Assembly (NCBI GenBank): GCA_964454015.1
Contig: CAYVQF010000005.1
Coordinates: forward strand, 1-64,000
Reading direction: 5' to 3'
Origin: CAYVQF01 sp964454015
GTDB lineage: Bacteria > Myxococcota_A > Bradymonadia > UBA4248
DNA length: 64,000 bases
Positions 1-11,214 of the stretch are shown here, piece after piece. Under the pieces are notes generated by a model. It was given only the letters and a program-made list of their open reading frames with translations, did not search any database and was not told the origin of the DNA. A program made the translations under genes and the position numbers. Each line of letters begins with the position of its first letter. The stretch's first letter is position 1.

Positions 1-1
1 C

Positions 2-115
2 ATGCTGGCGCTGCTGATCGCTGGGGCTTGTCCATTGATCTACACGCTCCTAGCCTGGCGCCGCGGCAGGCGTCCTCGCGCTCGCCGCCACGTGGCGCCG
101 CGACATGGCTGTTGA
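2..115 (+). CDS. C-terminal tail of a membrane protein (partial, 5' end outside window)
   Basis: An open frame enters from the left edge and stops at 113-115. It encodes about 37 residues: a hydrophobic stretch (LLIAGACPLIYTLLAW) followed by an Arg-rich basic tail. This is what a last transmembrane helix with a cytoplasmic end looks like. The 64 bases between it and the next ribosome-binding site fit a normal gene boundary. No family can be assigned from so short a tail, and it could be chance. Confidence 0.35.
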   Translation: MLALLIAGACPLIYTLLAWRRGRRPRARRHVAPRHGC

Positions 116-178
116 CGTCTGGTGGCGCTCTCGCAATAGTGAAAGGCGTCGTAGGGTTCCTGGAGATGAGGAGGCGCG

Positions 179-928
179 ATGAACGAGAAAAGTTTGTGCT
201 GTTGGCTGCTGTGCGTCGCCTGCGCGGCGTGGGTCGCCTGTTCCGATGACACCCACAACGAGCGCCCTGACGATGTGGCGCCAGACAACGGCGCCGACGC
301 CACGGATCTCGTCGAGACACAGCCTGATGCCGAAGATCTTTCGCCTGATGTCGAAGAGACTTCGCCCGAGGTCGAGGACACGGTGCCGGAGGTCGTGGTG
401 GTGAGCGAGAGCACCCTGGTGGTGCACAACGACAGCAGCGCGCGCCGCTACGTGCAAGAAGAGGTTCGTTTCGCCTTTCGCTGCGAGGAAGAAGTGAGCC
501 CAGGCGAGACGGCGACCTGTCGGATCTTTGCCCCAGGGTGCACCATGCCTTGCCCCGACAACGACGACGACCCCTTCCCCTGCATCATGTGCGAGCCCCC
601 ACCGCCCATGGTCCGGGTCCTCGAGGCTGGCCAGGACGTCGCGCTGGCCTGGCCCCACAACTTCTTCACCACGCGCCCCATTCAAGCCTGTTCGTGCTGG
701 GAGAGCTGGCCCGTGCCGGCCCATCCCATCACCCTCACCCTGTGCGCCTACGACGAGGTGAGCTGCGTGGACGCCGAGAATCCCTGGCTCCCCGATCCCG
801 TCCCCTGTCCCGCGCAGCCCGATGCGGCTGGGCGCTTCTACGCCCACGGCGAAGGGGAGCCGCGTTGCTACAGCCTGTCTTTCTCGGGCGACGCCATCCC
901 CGAGACCTTGCGCTTCGCGCTGGACTGA
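179..928 (+). CDS. Cys-rich secreted lipoprotein with acidic tether, unknown function
   Basis: The protein has 249 residues. The start is supported by GAGGAGG seven bases upstream. A type II signal peptide ends in the lipobox VACS (Cys21), so export and lipid anchoring in the outer envelope is expected. Residues ~30-75 are a low-complexity Asp/Glu/Val/Pro tether of the kind seen in other lipoproteins of this window. The rest is Cys-rich, including a CTMPCPDNDDDPFPC stretch, which suggests disulfides outside the cytoplasm. I recognise no named domain. It is followed by dnaE2 after 106 bases that contain a LexA box, so the two genes are probably transcribed separately. Confidence 0.75.
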   Translation: MNEKSLCCWLLCVACAAWVACSDDTHNERPDDVAPDNGADATDLVETQPDAEDLSPDVEETSPEVEDTVPEVVVVSESTLVVHNDSSARRYVQEEVRFAFRCEEEVSPGETATCRIFAPGCTMPCPDNDDDPFPCIMCEPPPPMVRVLEAGQDVALAWPHNFFTTRPIQACSCWESWPVPAHPITLTLCAYDEVSCVDAENPWLPDPVPCPAQPDAAGRFYAHGEGEPRCYSLSFSGDAIPETLRFALD

Positions 929-961
929 GCGCCGCCGTGTCGGCCAAAGAGGGCTGGCGGT

Positions 962-977
962 CTGAACGCATGTTCAG
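962..977 (+). promoter_or_regulatory. LexA (SOS) box upstream of dnaE2
   Basis: The palindrome CTGAACGCATGTTCAG fits both CTG-N10-CAG and the GAAC-N4-GTTC LexA operator patterns. It ends 57 bases before the dnaE2 GTG start. A -10-like TATCAT follows at once (978-983), so bound repressor would cover the promoter. DnaE2-type polymerases are commonly part of the LexA regulon, which supports the call. Confidence 0.75.
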
Positions 978-1034
978 TATCATGCGGGGCGACGTTCTGG
1001 CCCACGGTGGGCTGGAGCGGCGCTGGTAGGCCCC

Positions 1035-4132
<3,098 letters not shown>

Positions 4133-4139
<7 letters not shown>

Positions 4140-5101
4140 GCCGCGCCATTCGCGCCAAAGGGCCTCACGGTCAACACCATCAGCGGCGTGGACAGGGCCC
4201 CGGCGCGCAACATGCTCACCATGCGCCGCGCCGCCGTCATGGGGTCGCCGTCCTCAGCGCCGAAGTCCAACACCGCCCGGCCGCCGTCGATGCGATCCCG
4301 GATCACCGGCGCCGTCAGCACTTGGCCATCGAAGACCACCAGCAACTTGCGGCCGACGTGCTGGCCGCTGATCTCGGCCAGAGCGCGAGCACCGCGGGGG
4401 TTGAAGGTGATCATCACCTGGGGACGCTGGGTGATGGGATCGACCTCGACCTCGGCGTCTTGGATGTCGTCGCCGCTGATGAAGGCCGGCCCCGCGAGGT
4501 GGGTCCGGGCGCTGCTGTTCAGTGCGGGAGACGGGTCCTCGATGAGGAGCAGGTGATCCGGCGGCAAGGGCTGGGCCGCCAGCAACCCGGACAGGACCGC
4601 CTCGAGGGCAGCCCGGGAGGGAGCGCGCAGAAACGGGCCATCGTCCGGATCTTCCTCGACGCGCACGGAGCCAGCGTCGGCTTCCCCCAGCGCTGTCACG
4701 GCGGCGGCGACCTCCCGCATCAAGGGGGGGTGGGCGACGCTGAGACGAAAATCCAGCCGACCCGGGCGCTGGCTCAGGGCGTGAACCTCTGCCTCGGCTG
4801 CCTCTGGCACCTCCACCACGATGAGGTCGCCCCTGCGATAGACGTTGAAGGGACCCGAGAGCGCATGCTCCAGGCGCGTCTGGAGCACGGCGAGGCACGC
4901 CGTGAGCTGGGCCTCGACGTCGAGGTCCGTCGCGAAGTCAGGGACGAGGGCCAAAGTCATCTCCACGCCCTGGCGCAGCACTGGCGGCGCAGCCGCAGCC
5001 GCGGCGTCGTCCTCTGCTTTGGCGCGGCAGGAGGGGAGCGTTGCCAGGCTGAGCAGCGCCAGGCAGGCGAAGGGGCAAAAACAGAGGGACAGGTGACGCA
5101 T
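4133..5101 (-). CDS. Lipoprotein with a stand-alone SecD P1-type periplasmic domain
   Basis: The protein has 322 residues. A signal peptide ends in the lipobox LPSC (Cys25). The central and C-terminal part matches the periplasmic P1 base and head of SecD: ISGDDIQDAEVEVD, then ITFNPRGARALAEISGQHVG, VVFDGQVLTAPVIRD, IDGGRAVLDFG and LRAGALSTPL near the end. True SecD has these motifs followed by six transmembrane helices. Here the protein stops about 15 residues after the LRAGAL motif with no membrane segment. It is therefore probably a lipid-anchored, membrane-detached relative that binds exported or unfolded proteins, or a domain reused for something else. It lies 81 bases downstream of cysteine synthase on the same strand; a TAGCAT element lies between them. 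Confidence 0.8.
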
Positions 5102-5182
5102 GACGCGAGGCTCTCCACGGCGAGGGGTGAAACGCAGGGAGATGCTAGCGCGCTCGCCGCTCCTTTGACGAGGTCGCGCGTC

Positions 5183-6244
5183 TCAGCGATCGAGCCAGGC
5201 GGGCACGGGCAGCCCTTTGCTGCGCCGGAACTCGGGGTCGAAGAGCTGGCTCTGGTAGCGGCTGCCGTGGTCGCACAGGAGGGTGGCGATGGTGTGCCCT
5301 GGGCCCATGGCCTGGGCCAAGCGCACGGCACCGGCGATATTGATCCCCGAGGAGGCGCCCAAGAGCAGCCCTTCCTCCTGGGCCAGCCTATCCACCCAGG
5401 CCACGGCCTCGGCGTCGGGGATGCGGTAGGCCTGGTCCACTTGGGTGCCCTCGACGTTGCCCGTCACTCGTCCCTGACCGATGCCCTGGGTGATGCTGCC
5501 GCCCTCTACGTCGACGGCCAGCTCGCCGCGGGTGAACCAGGCACACATCTTGGCGCCATAGGGGTCGGCCAGGGCGATCTGGATCGAGGGGTCGATGGCC
5601 TTGAAGTAGCGGCTGCAACCGGCCAGGGTGCCGCCCGTGCCGATGGCCGAGACGAAGCCGTGCAGCTCCCCGTTGAGTTGTTGGTAGATCTCTGGGGCCG
5701 TGCCGCTGAAGTGAGCCTGGCGGTTGGCCAGGTTGTCCCACTGGTTGGCATAGAAGGTGGGTTCGCCGCGGGCGTTGCGCTCCTCGGCCAGGCGGGCGGC
5801 GATGTGGACGTAGTGGTTGGGGTCGCTGTAGGGGAGGGCGTCCACTTCGAGGAGCTCGGCGCCGCAGAGGCGGAGCATGTCCTTCTTCTCTTGGGATTGG
5901 GTGCGGGGGATGACGATGAGCACTTGGTAGCCACGGGCGCGGCCGACCAGGGCCAGGCCGATCCCCGTGTTGCCTGCGGTGGCCTCGACGATGGTGCCGC
6001 CCGGGCCGAGGACGCCCCGCGCCTCGGCGTCGAGGACCATGGCGCGGGCGGCGCGGTCCTTGACGGACATCCCCGGGTTCATCCACTCGGCCTTGGCGAC
6101 GATGCGACAGCCCGTCTCGGCAGAAGGACCCCGCAGGGTGAGGAGCGGGGTGTGCCCGATGGCTTCGACCACCGAGGGCAGGGGAGTGGTGGGGCGGTCA
6201 GCGTCCTGGGCGCGGGCGGCCGCTTCTGTGTGGTTCTGGGCCAT
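5183..6244 (-). CDS. cysK: Cysteine synthase (PLP-dependent O-acetylserine sulfhydrylase family)
   Basis: The protein has 353 residues from the ATG at 6244, which has a GAGAGAGAAG ribosome site; an upstream in-frame start at 6289 lacks one. It is a fold-type II PLP enzyme. The cofactor lysine is Lys62 in NPGMSVKDRA, the substrate loop is ATAGNTGIG, and the phosphate-binding glycine loop is GTGGTLAG, with GASSGIN near the C-terminus. Expected reaction: O-acetylserine plus sulfide gives cysteine and acetate. The NPGMSVKDRA variant and the ~350-residue length fit the longer cysteine-synthase-like branch, so the exact substrate is less sure than the family. The ECF sigma gene diverges upstream. 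Confidence 0.88.
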   Translation of the reverse strand: MAQNHTEAAARAQDADRPTTPLPSVVEAIGHTPLLTLRGPSAETGCRIVAKAEWMNPGMSVKDRAARAMVLDAEARGVLGPGGTIVEATAGNTGIGLALVGRARGYQVLIVIPRTQSQEKKDMLRLCGAELLEVDALPYSDPNHYVHIAARLAEERNARGEPTFYANQWDNLANRQAHFSGTAPEIYQQLNGELHGFVSAIGTGGTLAGCSRYFKAIDPSIQIALADPYGAKMCAWFTRGELAVDVEGGSITQGIGQGRVTGNVEGTQVDQAYRIPDAEAVAWVDRLAQEEGLLLGASSGINIAGAVRLAQAMGPGHTIATLLCDHGSRYQSQLFDPEFRRSKGLPVPAWLDR

Positions 6245-6490
6245 GACTTCTCTCTCGTGCGTGGGCGGCGGCGCTGGGCCGCGGTTCAAGGTCCTGTCAT
6301 AAGCATGGCCCGAAGGCTTGGGAAGTGAGACAGGCCACAGAAGGAGTGACGAAGGTGCGCCGTTCTGCCTCTTCCAGGCCCGCTTTCCCCGCCCGCCCGG
6401 TTGGGGTCGGCCTTGTGTCCGCCCGATGGCCTGCTTATCCTTGGCGCAGCCGCTGACGCTGACGCGGGTCTATTCAAAAAAGGGAGCCCC

Positions 6491-7087
6491 ATGGACAAGG
6501 ACGCGAAGCGCTGCATGCTTTTTCGCCAGCCCCTCCCCGACGCGCTACCGACGGCGGAGCTCAACGAGGCCCTCGCACGCTGTTTCCATGCGGAGATGGA
6601 ACGCTTTGCGCGTTACCGCTGTTCAGACCGCGCCTTGGCCGAGGACGTGGCCCAGGAGGCGCTGCTGCTGGCCATGGAGGCCCTGGGGTCTTTTCGCGGT
6701 GAAGCGCCCATTGAGGTCTGGCTCAAGCGCGTGGTGCGCACGGCGTGTCACCGCTTCACCCGCGGAATGAAGAACGATAGCGCCGCTCATAGCCCCCTTG
6801 ATGCCATTCCCGAGGGGCAACTGGTGGCGCCGCAGAGCGAGGTGGCCGAGCTGAGCCTCCTCTTGGCAGAGCGGGTGGCGCGCCTGCGCGAGGTCTTGGT
6901 CGCCGTTGAAGAGCCCAACCGCAGTCTGCTGCTCTTGCACGAGGGGGAGGGCGTGAGCATCGAGGTCTTGGGGCAGCGCTTTGGGCTTAGCGCAGAGGCG
7001 GTGAAGTCGCGCCTCAAACGCACCCGCGCCGCCTTGCGCCGCCGGCTCGAGGCCGCGGGTATGGAGGCCTCGACCGGTGAGCCATAG
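6491..7087 (+). CDS. ECF-type RNA polymerase sigma factor
   Basis: The protein has 198 residues, starting at the ATG with AAAGGGAG upstream. Region 2 covers about 35-95 (ALAEDVAQEALLLAMEALGSF matches the sigma-70 region 2 helix). Region 4 is near 145-190 (GVSIEVLGQRFGLSAEAVKSRLKRTRAALRRRL), a helix-turn-helix that would read the -35 element. No anti-sigma gene lies beside it: the next gene is a convergent lipoprotein only 6 bases away, and upstream is the divergent cysteine synthase. Its regulator must therefore be elsewhere, or control is transcriptional. Confidence 0.88.
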   Translation: MDKDAKRCMLFRQPLPDALPTAELNEALARCFHAEMERFARYRCSDRALAEDVAQEALLLAMEALGSFRGEAPIEVWLKRVVRTACHRFTRGMKNDSAAHSPLDAIPEGQLVAPQSEVAELSLLLAERVARLREVLVAVEEPNRSLLLLHEGEGVSIEVLGQRFGLSAEAVKSRLKRTRAALRRRLEAAGMEASTGEP

Positions 7088-7093
7088 CCGCGC

Positions 7094-8206
7094 TCACCCT
7101 TCGTCAGCCGCGAGGCGTGCCTTCGCGGCGTCCACCATCGAGGTCACGTCCTGGCGTACCATTGCGGCCATCCCTGCCATGGCTTCTTGCATCTCTGCGG
7201 GTGCATTGGAGAAGAAGACGGGGAAGACGAAGCCCGTGTCGAGCTGGGCGATGCGCAGCACGTCACCCTCGACCCAGAGGGCGACGCGGCAAGGCAGGGC
7301 CGGCGCATGTTCAGCGCCCATGGCGAGGGCAGCGTTGGCGTAGGTGGGTGAGCAAAGCTGGATGAGGTCGACCCCCGTGGGCAGGCTCACCGCGTGGGTG
7401 CGCGCGGCGCGCCAATCGGCCACGCTCAAGCCGGCGACCTGGGAGCCAACGCTCGCGGCGTCTTCGTGGGTGGCCACCTCGAGCATGGTCGCGATGAAGA
7501 GGGCCTTGAAAGCCTCGCGCTGGGCGCCATCGCCGCGGTAGGCTTCCGGGATGGTCAGGTCGTTGGCGATGGAGATGGGCAGGTCGCCAAAAGCGGCCAT
7601 GTCCTCAGCGCTCCAGCGGGGCCCGACATCCTCTCGCGGGAAGCTGGCCCCGTGATCCGCCAAGGCCGCCGAGATCAGCCCCTCGAGCTCGCCGCGTACC
7701 TGGGCCGCGAGACCGCCCATGCCGGCGATCTGATCCGGCGTAAGGTCGCGGAAGAAGGCACCGAAGATGGCTTCGGGGTTGAGTAAGATCACCTTCACGT
7801 CGTTCCCTTCTTGATAGACGGCGATCTTGCAAGGGAGGGCGACCCCGTTGTGCGGGCCCATGCTCATGGCCTGCGCGGCGTAGCTGTGATTGCAAACCTC
7901 GATGATGCGGCTGCCGTTGGGTAGGTTGAGTGCCGCCGCTTCGGGACCGGCGCCCGCGTGTACCTGGTTGGCACCGATGACCGTCCAGTCTGCCGGGAGA
8001 CCGCGGGTGGTGTCATCGATCTCGTGGATGAAATGGGTCAGGGCCTGAGTCACCTCGGCGACGCTGCTCCCTTCGACCACCGCGGCGAGGGAGTAGGGGC
8101 TGATGCCGTGGTCTTCGGGGGCCTTCGTTTCATCTTCAGAACAAGCCAGAGCGCTCCCGGCGATGACGAAGAGAAGGAACAAGATGACAGAGTTGCGACG
8201 ACGCAT
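7094..8206 (-). CDS. Lipoprotein with two tandem DUF302 domains
   Basis: The protein has 370 residues from the ATG at 8206 (GGAG eight bases upstream); the open frame extends further without a ribosome site. The signal peptide ends in the lipobox ALAC (Cys22). Two homologous halves each carry the DUF302 hallmark: SYAAQAMSMGPHNGVALPCK with PEAIFGAFF in the first, and TYANAALAMGAEHAPALPCR with TGFVFPVFF in the second. Each half has a Cys-Pro-Cys-like pair of conserved cysteines about 25 residues apart. DUF302 function is not settled; small-ligand or redox roles have been suggested. The convergent sigma factor ends 6 bases away. Confidence 0.82.
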   Translation of the reverse strand: MRRRNSVILFLLFVIAGSALACSEDETKAPEDHGISPYSLAAVVEGSSVAEVTQALTHFIHEIDDTTRGLPADWTVIGANQVHAGAGPEAAALNLPNGSRIIEVCNHSYAAQAMSMGPHNGVALPCKIAVYQEGNDVKVILLNPEAIFGAFFRDLTPDQIAGMGGLAAQVRGELEGLISAALADHGASFPREDVGPRWSAEDMAAFGDLPISIANDLTIPEAYRGDGAQREAFKALFIATMLEVATHEDAASVGSQVAGLSVADWRAARTHAVSLPTGVDLIQLCSPTYANAALAMGAEHAPALPCRVALWVEGDVLRIAQLDTGFVFPVFFSNAPAEMQEAMAGMAAMVRQDVTSMVDAAKARLAADEG

Positions 8207-8383
8207 GACAGCACTCCTTGGTTGGAACGAGAACGACGGTCTCGCCAAAGGGGGCGAATAACCTTCCTGCCAACCAAGAGCCACCGAGGCGCGGCTTGGT
8301 GGCGCCCAGGTGGTCGATTTTCTGCAAACGGAGGTGGAACGCCCAAAATCACGGCTGCGTAAGCCAAGGGCGGCCTGGCTGCG

Positions 8384-9244
8384 TCAGCGAAAGCCCGCGA
8401 TGAGGGTGGCGAGCTGCTCGGGCGTGCGCCGGCGCCGGTAGAGCGGCGTGCTGTCGCCGGCGTAGGCGGCGAGCTGGCCTTCGAAAGTGGGCTTGCCAAG
8501 CTCGCGATAGAGCAGGCCCAAGGGCCAGGGCTCGCGCTCGCTCGCCTTGGCAAAGGCGGCGTTGCGGTCGCTGGGATCGTAGTCCGGGCCAAGGCGCGCC
8601 GTGTTCTCCTTGAACCACTTGTGGTTGTTGATCTTGTTGAAAGAGGGGCAGGACTGGAAGACGTTGACCAGGGCGAAGCCCGGGTGTCCGATGGCTTCCT
8701 CGATGAGTTGCTGGGTCAGCGCCGTTTCGCCGACGACGCTCTGGGCGACGAAGGTAGCGCCCATGGCGATGGCCAAGGCCACGGGGTTCAGAGGTTCGGC
8801 GGCGACCCCGAAGACCTGCACGTTGGTCTTCATCCCCCGCTGCGAGGTGGGCGCAGCTTGGCCTTTGGTTAGGCCGTAGACCATGTTGTCGTGGGCGATG
8901 ACCGTGAGGTCCGGGTTGCGGCGGATGGCGTGGATGAAGTGGTTGCCACCCTCGCCGAAGAGGTCGCCGTCGCCGCTCTGGACCACCACCGTGAGGCCGG
9001 GGTTGGCCGCCTTGATCCCTGTGGCATGGGTCAGGGCGCGCCCGTGGAGACCGTTGAAGTAGCTGACGTCGTAGTACTGGGGGGACTTGGCGGCCTGGCC
9101 GATGCCCGAGACCATCACCAACTGCGTTGGATCGAGCTTCAAGGCGGCGAAAGCTTTGAGGACGGTGTTGCGCAGGCCGAAGTTGCCGCAGCCCGGGCAC
9201 CAGGCGATGTCCACACCGGCGATGTCGAATGGGGATTTGTCCAT
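8384..9244 (-). CDS. korB: 2-oxoacid:ferredoxin oxidoreductase, beta subunit (KorB)
   Basis: The protein has 286 residues. This TPP-binding subunit oxidatively decarboxylates a 2-oxoacid, probably 2-oxoglutarate, and passes electrons to ferredoxin. Visible motifs: AWCPGCGNFG near residue 15 (cluster- and TPP-side cysteines) and the TPP motif GDGDLFGEGGNHFIHA with NMVYGLTKGQ after it. It starts one base after the korA stop, with its ribosome site GAGGAGG inside the end of korA, so the two are translationally coupled. Whether the substrate is 2-oxoglutarate or another 2-oxoacid cannot be decided from the motifs alone. Confidence 0.92.
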   Translation of the reverse strand: MDKSPFDIAGVDIAWCPGCGNFGLRNTVLKAFAALKLDPTQLVMVSGIGQAAKSPQYYDVSYFNGLHGRALTHATGIKAANPGLTVVVQSGDGDLFGEGGNHFIHAIRRNPDLTVIAHDNMVYGLTKGQAAPTSQRGMKTNVQVFGVAAEPLNPVALAIAMGATFVAQSVVGETALTQQLIEEAIGHPGFALVNVFQSCPSFNKINNHKWFKENTARLGPDYDPSDRNAAFAKASEREPWPLGLLYRELGKPTFEGQLAAYAGDSTPLYRRRRTPEQLATLIAGFR

Positions 9245-9245
9245 G

Positions 9246-10937
9246 TTAAAGCGCCTCCTCGATGCGGGACACCAGCTCTTCGATGCTGAAGGCCAAGCCG
9301 TTGTATTTGAGAATGGGGGGGGCGAAGCTCACGCCCGTCTCCAAGCGCAACCAATCGGCGAAGGTGGCCTCCTGGCTGTTCTCCACGGCCACCCGTCGCC
9401 CCGCGCGCCGCAAGAGCGCGCCGGCGCTGGCGTGGATCGGCCACACTTGGGGGAAATGGAGATGGGCCACCTTGGGCGAAGCGAGGCGCGCCAGGGCTTC
9501 TTCAATGGCGGGGCCCGTGGAGCCCCACGCCACCAGGAGAAGCTCGGCGTCGGCTGGGCCGTGCCAGATGGGCGGGAGGGCGGCCTCCTGCACCAGGGCA
9601 AACTTGCGGAAGCGTTTGTCTTTCATCTGGAGGCTGATGCCGTCCAGGTCTTCCGTGATGCGGCCGCGCTCGTCGTGTTCGTCCGAGTCGACGCAGACGC
9701 GCCCCGGACCAAAGCCGGGGACGCTGCGCGGCGAGAGGCCACTCGGGGTGAGCTGGTAGCGCTGGTAATCGGGCTCGGCCGCCACCAAGTGGCGATCGTT
9801 GGCCAAGCCTTCGCTGGAGAGAGGCGGGACATTGTAGGTGGTGTCCACTAGGTACTGGTCGCTGAGGATGAAGACGGGGATCTGGAGCGCATCGGCGAGG
9901 TTGAAGGCCTGGTGGGTGAGGGCGAAGGCCTCCTCTAGGGTGGCCGGGGCGAAGATCGCTCGGGCAAAGAGCCCGTGGCCAGCGTAGCGCACCAGGTTGA
10001 GATCTTCTTGGGCCGTGCGTGTCGGCAGGCCCGTGCCCGGTCCCGGTCGCTGGGCGACGTGGACCACCACAGGGGTTTCGCTGATGCCGGCGAGGCTGAT
10101 GCCTTCGGTCATCAGGGCAAAACCGCCGCCCGAGGTGGTGACCATGGCGCGGGCGCCGGCGTAGTTGGCCCCCAAGGCCATGTTGATGGCCGCGATTTCG
10201 TCTTCCACCTGCTCGACCACGAGGTCCGTCTGGGTCGAGAAGTGGGCCAGGGCGCTCAACACGCCCGTGCCTGGCGACATGGGGTAGGAGAAAATGGCAT
10301 CACAATCGCCGGCGAGGGCGCCAAGGGCGATGGCCTGGCTGCCGTTGATCAAGATCTCTTGGCTGAGGTCGGTTGCGGGGGGCAGCGCAAAGGGGCGCGC
10401 TGTGTCCTTGGCCAGAGCCTGCCCATGGCGGTGTCCTGCCGTGGCCGCGGCGACGTTGGTCGCGATGAGGGCCTCACCTTTGGCCGAGAAGTGGGCCTCG
10501 ACCACGGGTATCAGGGCCGACAGGGGCTGGCCGAGGAGGCCCATGATGACACCTGCTGCGACCATGCTCGCGGCGCGCTTGTCGCCGGCCTCGGTCGCCA
10601 AGGCGGCGAAGGGGGCCGCGGCGCCGGCACCGCTGACCACCGCAGGATCGCCGACGAGCAGCGTCTCTGCGGTGCAACGTGGGGTGTAACGGCGCACCGC
10701 CTCGGCGCTGAAGGCGACGAAGAGGTCCACCTGATGCGGCAGCGCCCTGACCCGGTGGCTGCCGAGACGCAAGGTGGTCGAGTTGGTGCCGCCGCGCACC
10801 CGCGACATCACCTCTGAGGTGGCAAAGACGTGGTAAGCACAGCGCTTCAGCGCGCGCAGGAGCACGCTCTCGATGCTCTGAATGCCCTGGCCGGCTTCAC
10901 CCGCCAGGAGGATGACGAAATCGTTGGCCTGTGCCAT
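9246..10937 (-). CDS. korA: 2-oxoacid:ferredoxin oxidoreductase, fused gamma-alpha subunit (KorA)
   Basis: The protein has 563 residues from the ATG at 10937 (CAGGAGTG upstream). A longer open frame extends to 11555, but its extra 206 residues are low-complexity shadow sequence. Residues ~1-185 are the gamma domain (LLAGEAGQGIQS, then SEVMSRVRGGTNSTTLRLG). From ~190 comes the alpha pyruvate-ferredoxin oxidoreductase domain (INGSQAIALGALAG, FSYPMSPGTGV, VVEQVEDEIAAINMALGANY). The fused gamma-alpha layout is the common bacterial KorA form. No delta/ferredoxin subunit is present nearby. A TTGACA-N17-TAGCTT promoter candidate lies 56 bases upstream. Confidence 0.92.
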   Translation of the reverse strand: MAQANDFVILLAGEAGQGIQSIESVLLRALKRCAYHVFATSEVMSRVRGGTNSTTLRLGSHRVRALPHQVDLFVAFSAEAVRRYTPRCTAETLLVGDPAVVSGAGAAAPFAALATEAGDKRAASMVAAGVIMGLLGQPLSALIPVVEAHFSAKGEALIATNVAAATAGHRHGQALAKDTARPFALPPATDLSQEILINGSQAIALGALAGDCDAIFSYPMSPGTGVLSALAHFSTQTDLVVEQVEDEIAAINMALGANYAGARAMVTTSGGGFALMTEGISLAGISETPVVVHVAQRPGPGTGLPTRTAQEDLNLVRYAGHGLFARAIFAPATLEEAFALTHQAFNLADALQIPVFILSDQYLVDTTYNVPPLSSEGLANDRHLVAAEPDYQRYQLTPSGLSPRSVPGFGPGRVCVDSDEHDERGRITEDLDGISLQMKDKRFRKFALVQEAALPPIWHGPADAELLLVAWGSTGPAIEEALARLASPKVAHLHFPQVWPIHASAGALLRRAGRRVAVENSQEATFADWLRLETGVSFAPPILKYNGLAFSIEELVSRIEEAL

Positions 10938-10992
10938 TGCACACTCCTGAAAAGAGGTCCATCCAAGGCGGAAGATGCCTTGAAGTTGCTGG

Positions 10993-11021
10993 AAGCTAGC
11001 CATGCCCAAGGGGTGTGTCAA
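10993..11021 (-). promoter_or_regulatory. Promoter candidate for korAB
   Basis: Read on the minus strand: TTGACA (11016-11021), a 17-base spacer, then TAGCTT (10993-10998), about 56 bases before the korA start. The -35 is perfect and the spacer ideal; the -10 departs from TATAAT but matches other candidate promoters in this window. Confidence 0.5.
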
Positions 11022-11214
11022 CGGCTGGGGGGGGCCAAGCAGAGGTGGGTGGGGGCCTTCGACGTGTCGCCTTGTCGCCAGTGGCCTCCGCTGGGTCTGT
11101 GTGTTAGACCGGTGCCGTCTGTCGAGCAACGCCGACCTCTCTGGCGACTTGGGATGCGCTTGCGAACGAGGAGGATGCGCGGTGATGACCAGTGACTGTG
11201 GAGCGAGAAGAGCG

